Assembly (NCBI GenBank): GCA_938743325.2
Contig: OW568874.1
Span: forward strand, 124,001-188,000
Reading direction: 5' to 3'
Source of the DNA: Pycnococcus provasolii
Taxonomy: Eukaryota > Chlorophyta > Pseudoscourfieldiophyceae > Pseudoscourfieldiales > Pycnococcaceae
DNA: 64,000 nt
Positions 40,901 to 49,211 of this stretch are shown here, one piece after another. Position 1 is the stretch's first letter, and each line of letters begins with the position of its first letter. The translations under genes and the position numbers were made by a program. A model generated the notes under the pieces. It saw only the letters and a program-made list of their open reading frames with translations, searched no databases and had not been told where the DNA came from.

Positions 40901-43440
40901 GAGCCTGCTGTCGTCGACAATGGAATCGATATGCTGCCAGGCCCTAACTTTAGCTTCACGTCCGAACGGGCTGCCATGCCTTCCGACTTTCCGTCCGCGA
41001 CTTTGGGTGTTTCCATCGATTCGTGGACATTCTCAGCCAGCACCCTTAGCATCTCAAGGAGCGTCTGCAGGTGCGTAAGCACGCGAATACACTCGGTGGC
41101 TCGAAGGAGTTCGTTCGGCACCCTGGCACGGATTCCGTCGACTTCAAGCACGGAAGTCTTGGGAAGCGGCGCGGTGGTTCCAATATTCGGCGCCGCATCA
41201 CCATGTTCCTGTTCATCAGAGGATGACGATATTGCGCACATTTCAGCCTCCACCAGACTTGAGCGGGACTCGTGCATTCTAGCAGCGGGGTATAGAAGTG
41301 CTGCTTGCCGCAGCTCGGCTCTCATTCGCGGTTGTTTCGTGCATGACGCGGGAAGATCCACAAGCACCGATAGACGAGCCGAGCAGATAGTCCATCGCGT
41401 GTTCTCTCCCATGCCATCGGAGACATCGAGTTCCACGCCACCTCCGCATTCCAATCGCACGCGCACGTCGCACCTCGTCAACGTGGCGGATGCTTTCGTG
41501 CGATGCGACGATTGATGCGTCGATCGCATAGCCTTCGCAACGTCGATGCATTCACACAGGCACTTCTTCAGAACCAGCGAGCTTGGGTTGGCGCTAAATC
41601 GAAGCGCTCGCAGCCGGATATTTACGTCAATGGATGGCGCGACGGTGACGCCGTTGTTAGCTGACATGTGCGATGAAGTTATCGTGGAGTGCGTCTGTGA
41701 CTGTGCTCTCCGCTGACGATGCGGCGGGAATGATTGCACGGCAAGTTGCGGGAGCATGATCGCGACAGCGCCAGATGCAAGGGATAAATCGAATGCGTTT
41801 CGATCCCGCGAATGCGCGAGCGTGATCGATCCAAATGTAATGCGAGCTTCGGTGACCGTGCTCTTGTTTGTTTCGTCTTCCACGTGATTCTCCTGTTGGC
41901 TCGCAGCTCTTGTCGATCGTGTGACTGGTCGGAAACGCCGCATCAGCGATGCAAATGGCAGGCTCTTTGCCGGCGGAACTTCTGGGACCGCAACGAGCGA
42001 TGGCTCTGCGCCATTTCTGTTTCCTTGCGCCGTATCATTGCGGATCGCCAATCTCATTAAGCTTTCCGTCGTAGAAGCTTCCTCGCGTCCACTCGCCCGC
42101 CCTCTACGAATTTGACCTGGGTCTGAGGTAGATCTCGCGATTCGCCCCTTAGATGCAGAACTACCGCCACTTTCATGAGCGGGCGCTGGTGCTGGAGCCT
42201 GCGCGAAAGCATCTGGAGTACCGCGCGCGGGTCCAACGCTGAATCCGAATTGCCTGAGGGAAAGCGTCATACCCACGATAGCCTTGCGCATGGACGGTGG
42301 TGGTGGTGGTGGTGGTGGTGGTGATGATGGTGGTGATGGTGATTGTGAAGAAGTGGTAAAGGATGTTGTGGTCGTGGTCGTGGTCGTGGTCTCAATCTCA
42401 TCTGCAACGCTCACGGTGAGCGAGCGCAGCTTGCAGCTCATTGCACATGGAAATACTACTGATGCTTTTGGTGCTGCATCGTGCTCCTGAAGTTGCATGG
42501 CGCGCGAATTGCGTGCTCGTTTGGCAAGTCTCGCAAGTGCGGGGCAAACTTTCAGCTCCGTGACGCCCGCGTGCAGCGCGACGCCCGCAAGCACGAGCTC
42601 GCTTCGCACCTTGCCATCGACGTCGCAGTCTCTGATGCCAAGCGTCACGGAAAGCAGTGCGGAATCAGCGTGCGCACCACTTGCCCTTGCCTCGTACATG
42701 TGAGCACGAACACGTGAGCAGTGCACTCGGACGGAAAGGGGCAACCGCGCCTTACTCTGCATCACAGGTTGAGACACACAGGTCACGCGCACGCTCCCCA
42801 CGTTGAGCGCTGCACGTCCGTCGAGTCGCACGTCGACTTCGTCGACGGTCACCTCCGTCGCGCGCAGTATGCGCGCTGCCCATCTCCACCTCGCCAAGCT
42901 CACCGCGGGTGCAGCACGACGTTGTTTGCTCGTGCTCGGGGAGGAGTCAGGCTGGCGCATTTCAACCTGCACGCCTGAAATCCGAAGCGGTAGTCGCGCC
43001 GTCTCCTGAGGAAGGGAAGGAGTCGCGTCGTCGAAGTTCGCGTCGTTCGCACGCCGACTGCCGAAGGAGTCGAACATTTCCGCACAGAGCAGCTGAACTA
43101 GTGCGCGCATCGGCCTGAGCAGCAGACGTTTGTTCCCTCCGTACGACGCGCTAGCGACGCGCAGGCTTCTGATTGGCCCAGTTTGAAAGTCAAGCCTGAG
43201 GTTTGTGCACGACAGCGAGCTGGCTGAGAAGGCATCCGCGCGGAACGACACGCCAGCTTTTTCGAGCGAGGCGTTCGCCGCTTTCGTGATGAGTCTCAGC
43301 AGGAGAAGCTCGAGGATGTGTAGGAGTGCGACGGAAACAAGAGCAATCAGCGTCACGGCTGTTAGAATTGCCGTGAGTGGCGCAGCTCCAACTGTTGTCG
43401 CGTGTGTCAGGAGCACAGCGGCAGGCTCATCAGCCGCCAT
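34936..43440 (-). CDS. Bridge-like lipid transfer protein of the SABRE/FMP27/Hobbit (BLTP2) family (2834 residues)
   Basis: A single 8.5-kb exon. An N-terminal membrane anchor (LTAVTLIALVSVALLHILELL) is followed by a long region expected to form the lipid-carrying beta-groove. C-terminal landmarks of the family are visible: HHFDHIEVGLAPLFVQITER followed by LATDLWDYFLP, and near the end ISYFRFNCLHLRLSYQGKPV, LKLVID-type strand (MKLVIDTRSYPNF) and VFRSVAGLQGKKVRDF. In plants SABRE/KIP shape cell expansion; in yeast and animals FMP27 and Hobbit bridge ER and plasma membrane. Low-complexity inserts (poly-Thr, Pro, Ser and Ala) interrupt the groove region. Length fits the family, about 2600-2900. 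Confidence 0.88.
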   Translation of the reverse strand: MAADEPAAVLLTHATTVGAAPLTAILTAVTLIALVSVALLHILELLLLRLITKAANASLEKAGVSFRADAFSASSLSCTNLRLDFQTGPIRSLRVASASYGGNKRLLLRPMRALVQLLCAEMFDSFGSRRANDANFDDATPSLPQETARLPLRISGVQVEMRQPDSSPSTSKQRRAAPAVSLARWRWAARILRATEVTVDEVDVRLDGRAALNVGSVRVTCVSQPVMQSKARLPLSVRVHCSRVRAHMYEARASGAHADSALLSVTLGIRDCDVDGKVRSELVLAGVALHAGVTELKVCPALARLAKRARNSRAMQLQEHDAAPKASVVFPCAMSCKLRSLTVSVADEIETTTTTTTTTSFTTSSQSPSPPSSPPPPPPPPPSMRKAIVGMTLSLRQFGFSVGPARGTPDAFAQAPAPAPAHESGGSSASKGRIARSTSDPGQIRRGRASGREEASTTESLMRLAIRNDTAQGNRNGAEPSLVAVPEVPPAKSLPFASLMRRFRPVTRSTRAASQQENHVEDETNKSTVTEARITFGSITLAHSRDRNAFDLSLASGAVAIMLPQLAVQSFPPHRQRRAQSQTHSTITSSHMSANNGVTVAPSIDVNIRLRALRFSANPSSLVLKKCLCECIDVAKAMRSTHQSSHRTKASATLTRCDVRVRLECGGGVELDVSDGMGENTRWTICSARLSVLVDLPASCTKQPRMRAELRQAALLYPAARMHESRSSLVEAEMCAISSSSDEQEHGDAAPNIGTTAPLPKTSVLEVDGIRARVPNELLRATECIRVLTHLQTLLEMLRVLAENVHESMETPKVADGKSEGMAARSDVKLKLGPGSISIPLSTTAGSSAMSLSWQKGAGSTMATMARLEAVQLLHTTDFSVAGGGATVVLDVSSLSILKGSEDLGAKMLVDVDGDVSFEWDADVQLFALSLRDIGEEMQASGISQPIREVARGCRTLASALRNAPPPSPPPLPAFIPEGEVPPMLLFRVVGRALCTFTCHAGATAFIRASNPCLAIRPSHADTPCKIEMSALSIGVNDSELLATRGACADDQLPCSVSISSLSGDVRECSITFGANVLLDLPDEVDVGAIVGSMQALLRAIHTFHAKRCSKDTGAFEQVGKPKWTMNLRVNAAQSLSIRLATDETNEHLCSKYRDLADLVECGESVFRANNGSDDNDSAYLEWCKHVSELYIRACQARKASRIESHQRDTGWLILDLNSLSCDGTITFFGGTKFDGARKLGTEYSLGAMGVAGERFDQARAFCRLVDPASAAPEAVTFPMLDMRDISLSCSSASAHLLGADEPLLHVAPLTLSEPGRIVLASTLWVDAARIPESPVSSADTPTSAADGYYKHRKVRVGRSNVVELPFVTPGTLPALKVFTKLDVSCDTLVGSYGVGMEPIFFEMSQAFRRLLIKTSPDLFVDGEPSKNDGTPRPNLQWWDLMALKWRGEASIVSRKTFKCTLLNGTSCRLHDSARGVFSIGADAPISPRGDVPCAFSLGWQGSGALRLRLSPMTVLRHPVGDESQVPLARISAATLQLRYQSERPVGLNGGVQAHHLHSATQSMGYVVPHLHTLMGTQKPVDAYDNFRTLAATVWIDAQLFGSSDQHAQIFVGSGTLLPLFAWLRDVVWIVPRHLRGLGSLRKRPQESRICDECPGSPSSRSMPRASLASLMRDIRVSVSAEPLSVVHWPPPGASAVGSARVTVSANSARWFGRFVKSDFNDNSVGGSGRGRTFSQLMSPRSEMLSRARPKSRLVCMSLQLNELSVLIDTWPSDGEDLPLERTLSYMSAESAISSEPSTPSTATHGDGRAIFREQQPLLSPDALDPVLVSGLLKSPLPESHSEFVVLDVKLASLKFGLDEEDEEAQGVAEVAAGNAAIANLDSGSPLHPRVAAAEAAAAAAAAAVPPGWYVTFDAPIARYMDACPSVLWSVASDIAAAFPTKPTTVLPRPRDQHVSVASDAMLNAVDIRENLKDVGATTDDANQGESEHADEGQGLKMLLDAGLLKPVRSQSIENSPDPSATSTAGERDFLRRQASSGSLAVDAEAASIVRDDTHDFTILDDDLAGMPEEDGWRPRFMVHVISPKALVHARRSKAWVSVECASVEVLSEGRRDSITVGSLMMPEPGLVPARSRDDCSAILAVPARSRKELRRVRTAPGGGGLNRSRESSLRVLVEAASVSIADIESTGGPISLVPPTPASLRRVTEGSADFLWEKHRWLESSGNTLSSETRRLVGARVATGLPHTEMRAKIPNFSVHLDSRQLHILLEVGMGIADSFQHPTSRATDMSFEGSGGGAYRSFGVDFTPTGKGAAAAAIDAATAQQRSAASHHTIPWPAPSRFLFHDATCRGALDELMWARRAYTTSRSIRDRVLAAEEVLIQRHDLEKMFSLSVPSASLQPHVARYSSTQARHVVLAESHYRFVYGSSLHRDLTARLARRQRAAPGLHTSNAQDGALAFGDWDDGDLAALESVGERRLSVFVGRTCLRLTARDRSALARLEVNRAQFSQSARYLEATGRREGSLRLKVSRFHVSATGVSTESSSASSSSSSGEKRVVALWDPNSVFGDEPMVHITATLSSPASRSATEPPLDRASDDAVSVSDNASAVPEVPSGGRMHHFDHIEVGLAPLFVQITERLATDLWDYFLPPTDESASSSSSSSSAATAAAAAADTESKAGDVERTPKLRRVSSRRGKKDAASEKDANASMHDDEKDVEPPSLLSISYFRFNCLHLRLSYQGKPVSLKDMKLVIDTRSYPNFLGTLRQLLARVRWDVVKSVFRSVAGLQGKKVRDFLEAGAPTGGRISEQSEQSGVSESVTAKRAKWRWFRRGDKSDQK

Positions 43441-43717
43441 GGGGAGCGCACGCTGTCACGCACAAGCCCACGCAAGCACCACTGGGCAGCAGGTGCCTGC
43501 CACGCGTGTTTTTGTTTGGGTCGAGGAATGGCGGAATTCGTGCCCATTTATCCGGGCGTGCGTCCCTCCGTCAAGACGCTGAGTTGGAGAAAATTTTTCT
43601 GTGTGGGGATACCTCGTTGCATGTGATTTCAAGTCCGGGGCCCGGAAAAAATTAACCGGGCCCATTTCGTCGACGCCGAGGGAGCTCGCCACGGCGGTGA
43701 CGCTCGAGTAGATCGAG
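43441..43717. promoter_or_regulatory. Shared promoter between the SABRE-like and hypothetical genes
   Basis: The 277-base gap between divergent starts contains a GGGGCCCGG and a CCGGGCCC string (43637-43664) separated by an AT-rich core (AAAAAATTAA). This is the same arrangement of GGGCCC motifs seen at 20110-20220 and 31693-31730. A bidirectional promoter is inferred. Confidence 0.45.
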
Positions 43718-44284
43718 ATGGCCATGGTGGAGTGGATGCGCGCCGCGGATGAATGTCTGAATGAGCTGTCTGCGCTCGAGGTGTGCTGGCTGACGCGACT
43801 GTCGATGGCGTGCGCTTTCGTACACGTCGTGGACGAGAACGACGAAAACAAGGACGTGCGCGCTTCCGACCTCACGCCCGAGCTCAAGGAGGCGATCGGA
43901 GACTACTTGATCTACGAGCACGGGTGTTGCGGCGGGCAACGCGCCGCCATGTGGAGGCACCTCTACGGCTTGGACAACGACGCCGCGCACGACTACGAGC
44001 TAGCTCAAATACTGCGCGGAGCGCGCGTACTCGTCCTCGGGCGACACGAAAAAACTGACGCGCGCGCGCGTCTACGCGACGACGAAGCGCGCACCGATCA
44101 TCGACGATGTTCGCCACGACTACGAGGTAGACTACTGTATTGCGCCGCGCGCTCGTTTGCGGAGACAACGGACAAAGAAAAACTGAAAGTGGCGCGCGTC
44201 TACGCGATGGCAAAGACCGGGATCCTAAAAGGCCCTTTCTGTCCCCTTTCCCCAAAGTCCAAACGAAAGAGATCCCCGAACTGA
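43718..44284 (+). CDS. Hypothetical protein (188 residues)
   Basis: I do not recognise it. The first two thirds look coding (MAMVEWMRAADECLNEL, LTPELKEAIGDYLIYEHGCC, MWRHLYGLDNDAAHDYELAQ, ILRGARVLVLGRHEK), acidic and helical. The end becomes Arg-rich and less protein-like. A neighbouring frame over 44040-44190 reads RVYATTKRAPIIDDVRHDYE, and the annotated frame later has ARVYAMAKTGILK, so a frameshift or a small unseen intron is possible. No signal peptide or membrane helix. It ends 109 bases before the NHX start, same strand. Confidence 0.45.
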   Translation: MAMVEWMRAADECLNELSALEVCWLTRLSMACAFVHVVDENDENKDVRASDLTPELKEAIGDYLIYEHGCCGGQRAAMWRHLYGLDNDAAHDYELAQILRGARVLVLGRHEKTDARARLRDDEARTDHRRCSPRLRGRLLYCAARSFAETTDKEKLKVARVYAMAKTGILKGPFCPLSPKSKRKRSPN

Positions 44285-44393
44285 AACCAAAACGATCGAT
44301 CCCCCAAACCAAATTGCCGTTTCGCGTTTCGGAAGGTTTGCTTGCGCACGCGAACCAACATCCTCCCTCATCAGGCGTTCTGAAGAATCTTTG

Positions 44394-46076
44394 ATGGCCT
44401 CCATGACAACGAAAAACACGACAACAGTGACAGTGACTTCACTCCCGCCGTCACCACCTGACGGAAGAGGAGAGTCGTACGAGATTGGCGTCGACGAGGA
44501 GTCCGTCGCGTCGTTAACCATACTCCTCCAGCTCCTCCTTTTATTGGCATCCACCGTCGTCGGGTACAACCTGAGAAGTAGAGGCATCTACGTTATCAGC
44601 GAAGCGGGTGCGGCACTGCTCCTGGGGATCATGGCGGGCTTGATCGTCGAGTGGGTGAGCGGAGGACAGGGCGACTCGTGGCTTTCGTTCAAGTCGGAGT
44701 TCTTTCTCCTCTTCCTCCTGCCGCCCATCATATTCGAGTCTGGATACAGCATGAACCCAGGACCGTTCTTTCGGAACTTTGGCGCCATATGCGCGTACGC
44801 GTTCGTTGGCACGTTCGTGTCGACCGTCATCGTAGGCATGTTCATGTACGGTGTCGGGCAACTAGGCTTGGCGCACAAGCTCAACCTTCTCGACAGCACA
44901 CTCTTCGGCGCGCTCATCTCTGCTACGGACCCAGTCACCGTGCTCGCCATCTTTAGCCAGGTCCACGTCAACGACGACCTGCACGCCCTCGTGTTTGGGG
45001 AGAGCGTGCTGAACGACGCCGTCGCCATCGTGCTGTACCGCTCTCTGCTCAAGTTCAAGACGGCGGAAGTGAGCTTTGGTGCTTGCATTGAGGCACTGGG
45101 AATGTTTGCAACGATTTTCGCGGGTAGCTGGTTCATCGGAACCGCCACCGCGCTAGGAAGCGCACTCTTCTTCAAGTACGGAAGTTTCCGAGCGTCACCA
45201 TCAGATGAGCACGGCAGCATTTTAGAGGCTTCTATGCTGCTTTCGTGGCCGTACATGGCTTACATGCTCGCGGAAGGCCTTGAGCTGAGTGGCATCGTAG
45301 CTATCCTGTTCTGCGGCATCACCATGAGCCATTACACGGTGCACAACCTGTCGCAGCACGCGCGCAAGGTGCTCACAGCATTCTTCAAGTGCCTCGCGAA
45401 TCTCTGCGAAACGTTCGTGTTCATCTACATCGGCGCTAGCACATTCGTCGTGCGAGAAAACTGGAAAATTGGATTCGGATTCTGGAGCCTCGTGGCGATC
45501 GTTCTCGCAAGAGCCGCGCACATCTTTCCGCTCACGCAGATGATGAACGTGCTGCGACCTTCTGAGACGAGAATTCCCAAGACGCACGCGCGCATGCTCT
45601 GGTTCGCTGGCCTGCGCGGAGCCATCGCATTCAGCCTCGCGCTCGGAGCAGAGAATGACATTGGCAAGCAGCGCGGTGCGATGCTCCTGAGCGCGACGCT
45701 GCTCACAATTGTTTTGACGGTTCTGCTCATTGGCGGGTCGACCGAACGCATGATTACGCGCTGGGACCTTCATCGCGTCGACTCGTCGAAAGAATTGAAT
45801 CCCGACGCCGAGACCGCCGGTCTCATCGAAGATGGAGGAAATTCGCCCGTGAACAGTAGTGAGAGAGGCGCGGACGCCGGCGGCAGTGAAGAGAACTCGA
45901 TGCCGACGCGAAATATGCGTACCGGCAGCTTGAGCGCAAGGTTCGAGCACTATGATAACAAGGTGTTGAAGCCGCTATTTCGAGTTCGAGATGAGGGGTT
46001 CCAAGTTACGGTGGACGACGACGACGGCGTGGAATTGTCGTCCATGCCGCGACCGACTTCTTCGAACAATAATTAA
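44394..46076 (+). CDS. Na+(K+)/H+ exchanger, CPA1/NHX family (560 residues)
   Basis: It exchanges Na+ or K+ for protons across an organelle or plasma membrane. The start is ATG 44394 (MASMTTKN); the preceding TTG is not used. About 11-12 membrane segments are visible. Family marks are the FFLFLLPPIIFESG amiloride-site region in an early helix, SATDPVTVLAIF, the ND motif in ESVLNDAVAIVLY (Asn207, Asp208), and GLRGAIAFSLAL. The acidic, Ser-rich tail (about 480-560) is probably regulatory. The sequence is closer in feel to endosomal NHX5/6 or animal NHE6-9 than to vacuolar NHX1, a judgement from motifs only. Confidence 0.9.
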   Translation: MASMTTKNTTTVTVTSLPPSPPDGRGESYEIGVDEESVASLTILLQLLLLLASTVVGYNLRSRGIYVISEAGAALLLGIMAGLIVEWVSGGQGDSWLSFKSEFFLLFLLPPIIFESGYSMNPGPFFRNFGAICAYAFVGTFVSTVIVGMFMYGVGQLGLAHKLNLLDSTLFGALISATDPVTVLAIFSQVHVNDDLHALVFGESVLNDAVAIVLYRSLLKFKTAEVSFGACIEALGMFATIFAGSWFIGTATALGSALFFKYGSFRASPSDEHGSILEASMLLSWPYMAYMLAEGLELSGIVAILFCGITMSHYTVHNLSQHARKVLTAFFKCLANLCETFVFIYIGASTFVVRENWKIGFGFWSLVAIVLARAAHIFPLTQMMNVLRPSETRIPKTHARMLWFAGLRGAIAFSLALGAENDIGKQRGAMLLSATLLTIVLTVLLIGGSTERMITRWDLHRVDSSKELNPDAETAGLIEDGGNSPVNSSERGADAGGSEENSMPTRNMRTGSLSARFEHYDNKVLKPLFRVRDEGFQVTVDDDDGVELSSMPRPTSSNNN

Positions 46077-46130
46077 AGTACCAACTACTAGTATTCGTAA
46101 CATACATACATATAAAGAAAGATTTGATTG

Positions 46131-47099
46131 CTATTTTACTTCTTTGAAAAATACCACGCAACAACACGTAATCAGCTTATCACTAACACTCGCACACTCA
46201 CACTCCACGCTTTCCCATTGCGTCGTACATCGGAACCGCCCAGCTTTCTTGTGAAAAGTGAGGCATAACGGGACCCGCACCTCCTCGGTGATACCCGCGT
46301 CTACTACCATGCAATGCGCATTCACATACGATGCTCGCACAGGACTTGCCAAGAACATGATGGCATGAGCAATGTCCTCAGTGGATCCTACACGTCGGTT
46401 TGGCATGGGTGTGTGGCTTGCCAAGTGCTCGCGCGCCTTTTCAATTCCATCAGCGGATGCGCCACTTGCGAGTGCAATTCCTGTCATCGACGTTGGTATG
46501 GCACCAGGAGCAATCGCATTCACCCTAATGTTGCTGTGCACGAGTTCGGCTGCAGCATTCTTCACGAGCTGAATGATTGCAGCCTTCGACGCTGAGTAAG
46601 GGTGTGGAGCTAAGCCACCCTTCATTCCGCCAATGGAGGCGAGACATACGATTGCACGCTGCACGACGCCGGTGTCTTGTTGCCAGGGCGCCCTCTTCAT
46701 AACGATCGCGCTGTGCTTAATCACAAGAAACGTTCCGTCGAGGTGTACGGAGTTTGTTTTGCGCCACGATTCGTAATCCATGCGATCAATGGGTCCCGTT
46801 GCACCCAAAATTCCAGCACAATTCACGACGACGGTCCGAGGAGACAGGAATGGCGGACGGCACGCCGCCTCCATCAGAGCTTGCACGGACGCCTCATCGC
46901 TCACGTCGCACTTCATTCCCACGAGGGCAGCTTGCGGCGATCTCGCTTTCAAGTGAGTTACGGCAGCTTCGAGAGCATCCGTGTCGATATCTCCAGCGAG
47001 GACGTGCGCGCCAGCCTCTAGGAAGAGACGCACAGTTGCTAGCCCGATGCCTTTGGCACCACCGACGATGACGACCGTGTGATTCGCGAACTCCTCCAT
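46131..47099 (-). CDS. Short-chain dehydrogenase/reductase (322 residues)
   Basis: A classical SDR with a Rossmann fold. The cofactor loop is GGAKGIG (13-19), with an acidic residue at the end of strand 2 (GDIDTDAL), which suggests NAD(H) rather than NADP(H). Also seen: NCAG (93-96, for NNAG), catalytic Ser155 in SIGG, Tyr168 and Lys172 in YSASK, and NAIAPGAIPTSM after the active site. The C-terminus runs about 45 residues beyond the usual end (VVDAGITEEV...). Substrate unknown; the pattern fits the 3-oxoacyl-reductase/sorbitol-dehydrogenase-like group. It is convergent with NHX (54 bases apart) and divergent from the Cys-rich gene. Confidence 0.88.
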   Translation of the reverse strand: MEEFANHTVVIVGGAKGIGLATVRLFLEAGAHVLAGDIDTDALEAAVTHLKARSPQAALVGMKCDVSDEASVQALMEAACRPPFLSPRTVVVNCAGILGATGPIDRMDYESWRKTNSVHLDGTFLVIKHSAIVMKRAPWQQDTGVVQRAIVCLASIGGMKGGLAPHPYSASKAAIIQLVKNAAAELVHSNIRVNAIAPGAIPTSMTGIALASGASADGIEKAREHLASHTPMPNRRVGSTEDIAHAIMFLASPVRASYVNAHCMVVDAGITEEVRVPLCLTFHKKAGRFRCTTQWESVECECASVSDKLITCCCVVFFKEVK

Positions 47100-47348
47100 C
47101 GTCGTATTGTGATCCAGTCACACAACAAGCAAGGTTGGAAGTCGAAGAGGGAGGGAAAATAAGTAAATAACCCTCTAGCTAGTAACCCTAACCCTAAAAT
47201 CAGATCACGAGTCTGAGTTGGCAAAAAAACGGCTTCCTCTCTGTACTGTATTTTCCCTCCGACCTAAACCCCCCCTCGCCCAGCAATTTTCAGCAAAGTT
47301 GGTTCACTTTCTAACTTCACGTTTTCACTCCTGGGTGACTGTGTCCTG
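47100..47348. promoter_or_regulatory. Shared promoter between the SDR and Cys-rich genes, with telo-box
   Basis: The 249-base divergent gap contains AGTAACCCTAACCCTAAAAT at about 47180-47199, two telo-box-like units. It is one of several promoters in the window with this motif. Confidence 0.45.
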
Positions 47349-48740
47349 ATGATGCAGACGACGTGGTGGTGCTGCGCGGCGGTGCTGGCCGTGACGACGA
47401 CGACGGCGATGATGGAAGCGACAGCAGCAGCGGAGGAGGAGCCTCCGCTTTCTGAGAAAGAGATATCGAGAAATACAGAAGAAACTGTGAGGAAGATACA
47501 TGATGCCATTGATGCGGCGTCGTCGACAATGGCGAGGCGTCTCCTCGGAAACGACGGCGCGCCTTCTACGAAAGTCAATCTCTACGAATCTGACTGTCCC
47601 AAGAATCTCGACGACAACGGATGTGAGGCGTGCGTCTCGGCGGGCTGCTTTTGGCAGCCCGTCGATCGCTTTTGCGGAAATGATTGCATGATCATGGACA
47701 CGTCGTGCTACGGAGTCGCAGAGTCGTGGAGTGCACCATGCCCAGATCCGAATGCCAAACCAAACGACGCGCCTTCTTCTATGGAAGTCAATCTCTACGA
47801 ATCTGACTGTCCCAAGAATCTCGACGACAACGGATGTGAGGCGTGCGTCTCGGCGGGCTGCTTTTGGCAACCCGTCGATCGCTTTTGCGGAAAGGATTGC
47901 ATGATCATGGACACGTCGTGCTACGGAGTCGCAGAGTCGTGGAGTGCACCATGCCCAGATCCGAATGCCAAACCAAACGACGCGCCTTCTTCTACGAAAG
48001 TCAATCTCTACGAATCTGACTGTCCCAAGAATCTCGACGACAACGGATGTGAGGCGTGCGTCTCGGCGGGCTGCTTTTGGCAACCCGTCGATCGCTTTTG
48101 CGGAAAGGATTGCATGATTATGGACACGTCGTGCTACGGAGTCGCAGAGTCGTGGAGTGCACCATGCCCAGATCCGAATGCCACCAAACCGACGAATTAT
48201 GGTGGTGGGATTTGGACAGTGGCAGAGGAAGACGACGTGCCAGTGGGGGATCCAGTGTTCATCAATACCGAGCCGCACGCGCAGCACTCCTTCGCGCCTG
48301 AACCGGCTGATGGTGGTGATGGTGAGGAGGAATTTGCACTCGGCACCACGCGTGGATGGGGACGACGCTGGGGCGGCTACGGCGGCTTTGGACCCGTGAG
48401 CACGACCAACATCATCACGATGCCGGCTCCGCCTCCACCGCCGCCAGCTCCTCCCGCCTTGATCGTGAGCGCGGCGTACCAGACGGCGGCGGCTCAACAA
48501 TTGAACACCTTCGTCGCACAGCAGCAAGGTGTCTCCGCCGCATCATCCTTGTCGCCGGCAGCTCGTGATTGCGAGTGGGGTCCATGGAGTGCTTGGGGCC
48601 CATGCAGCGGCGCACCTGGACAAGAGGGATTACGCTACCGCAGCCGTGTGAAGCTCGTGCAGGAATCTAATGGAGGCACATGCGCTGGCACCGCCGAGCA
48701 AGCGCAGAGGTGCATCAGTGGTGGGACAAGGACGCTCTAG
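47349..48740 (+). CDS. Secreted protein with three Cys-rich repeats and a TSP1-like end (463 residues)
   Basis: The N-terminus (MMQTTWWCCAAVLAVTTTTA) looks like a signal peptide. Three nearly identical 71-residue repeats follow (213-bp period, from about 47574), each with eight Cys in the frame NLYESDCPKNLDDNGCEACV, AGCFWQPVDRFCG and DTSCYGVAESWSAPCPDP. After an acidic and a Gly/Pro-rich linker the protein ends in a module CEWGPWSAWGPCSG...YRSR...CAGTAEQAQRC, which has the W..W..C and R.R pattern of thrombospondin type 1 repeats. A cell-surface or matrix role is inferred. The repeat domain is not one I can name. Confidence 0.78.
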   Translation: MMQTTWWCCAAVLAVTTTTAMMEATAAAEEEPPLSEKEISRNTEETVRKIHDAIDAASSTMARRLLGNDGAPSTKVNLYESDCPKNLDDNGCEACVSAGCFWQPVDRFCGNDCMIMDTSCYGVAESWSAPCPDPNAKPNDAPSSMEVNLYESDCPKNLDDNGCEACVSAGCFWQPVDRFCGKDCMIMDTSCYGVAESWSAPCPDPNAKPNDAPSSTKVNLYESDCPKNLDDNGCEACVSAGCFWQPVDRFCGKDCMIMDTSCYGVAESWSAPCPDPNATKPTNYGGGIWTVAEEDDVPVGDPVFINTEPHAQHSFAPEPADGGDGEEEFALGTTRGWGRRWGGYGGFGPVSTTNIITMPAPPPPPPAPPALIVSAAYQTAAAQQLNTFVAQQQGVSAASSLSPAARDCEWGPWSAWGPCSGAPGQEGLRYRSRVKLVQESNGGTCAGTAEQAQRCISGGTRTL

Positions 48741-49211
48741 GAGGATGGTAGATAATAAATCACCACAACCAGGTGCCACCACCAACAAACAAGAAGAAAC
48801 CAAACAAAATGCGATGATATCTGATATCTGCGGAGAAGAGGTTGGATTTTGTGTCACGACGACGGCTTGGTTTTTGATCACCACTATCTTCTTCTTCTCC
48901 CTTAAGAGTAACACCAGTAGTGACCCCGTGGGCTGCGGCGGGCGATTGCCGCCATATCGCTGGAATAAGCAGAGTTGGCGTGGAGATTTTGTAGGGTAGG
49001 ATCACCACCACGGGTTTCCTGGGACAATGCCGACTCTGCCTGTGTGTCGTGGCATCACATAATCCCTCCCTCCCTCCCTCCCCCTCGGCCCCTCCCAGTC
49101 CTCAGTGCTAATCAGCCCACGTCGACCCCCCCGTCGTGTCGTTCGGGATTTTTTCCTTCCCTGTGCACCCCTCCCTAAATCACTGATTTTCCGATTGATC
49201 GATCACCAACG
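48741..49211. other. Intergenic region, no gene seen
   Basis: It holds the presumed 3' end of the Cys-rich gene and the promoter of the RING-H2 gene. A TCCC-rich tract lies at about 49066-49085. Open frames on both strands lack any motif. Confidence 0.55.
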
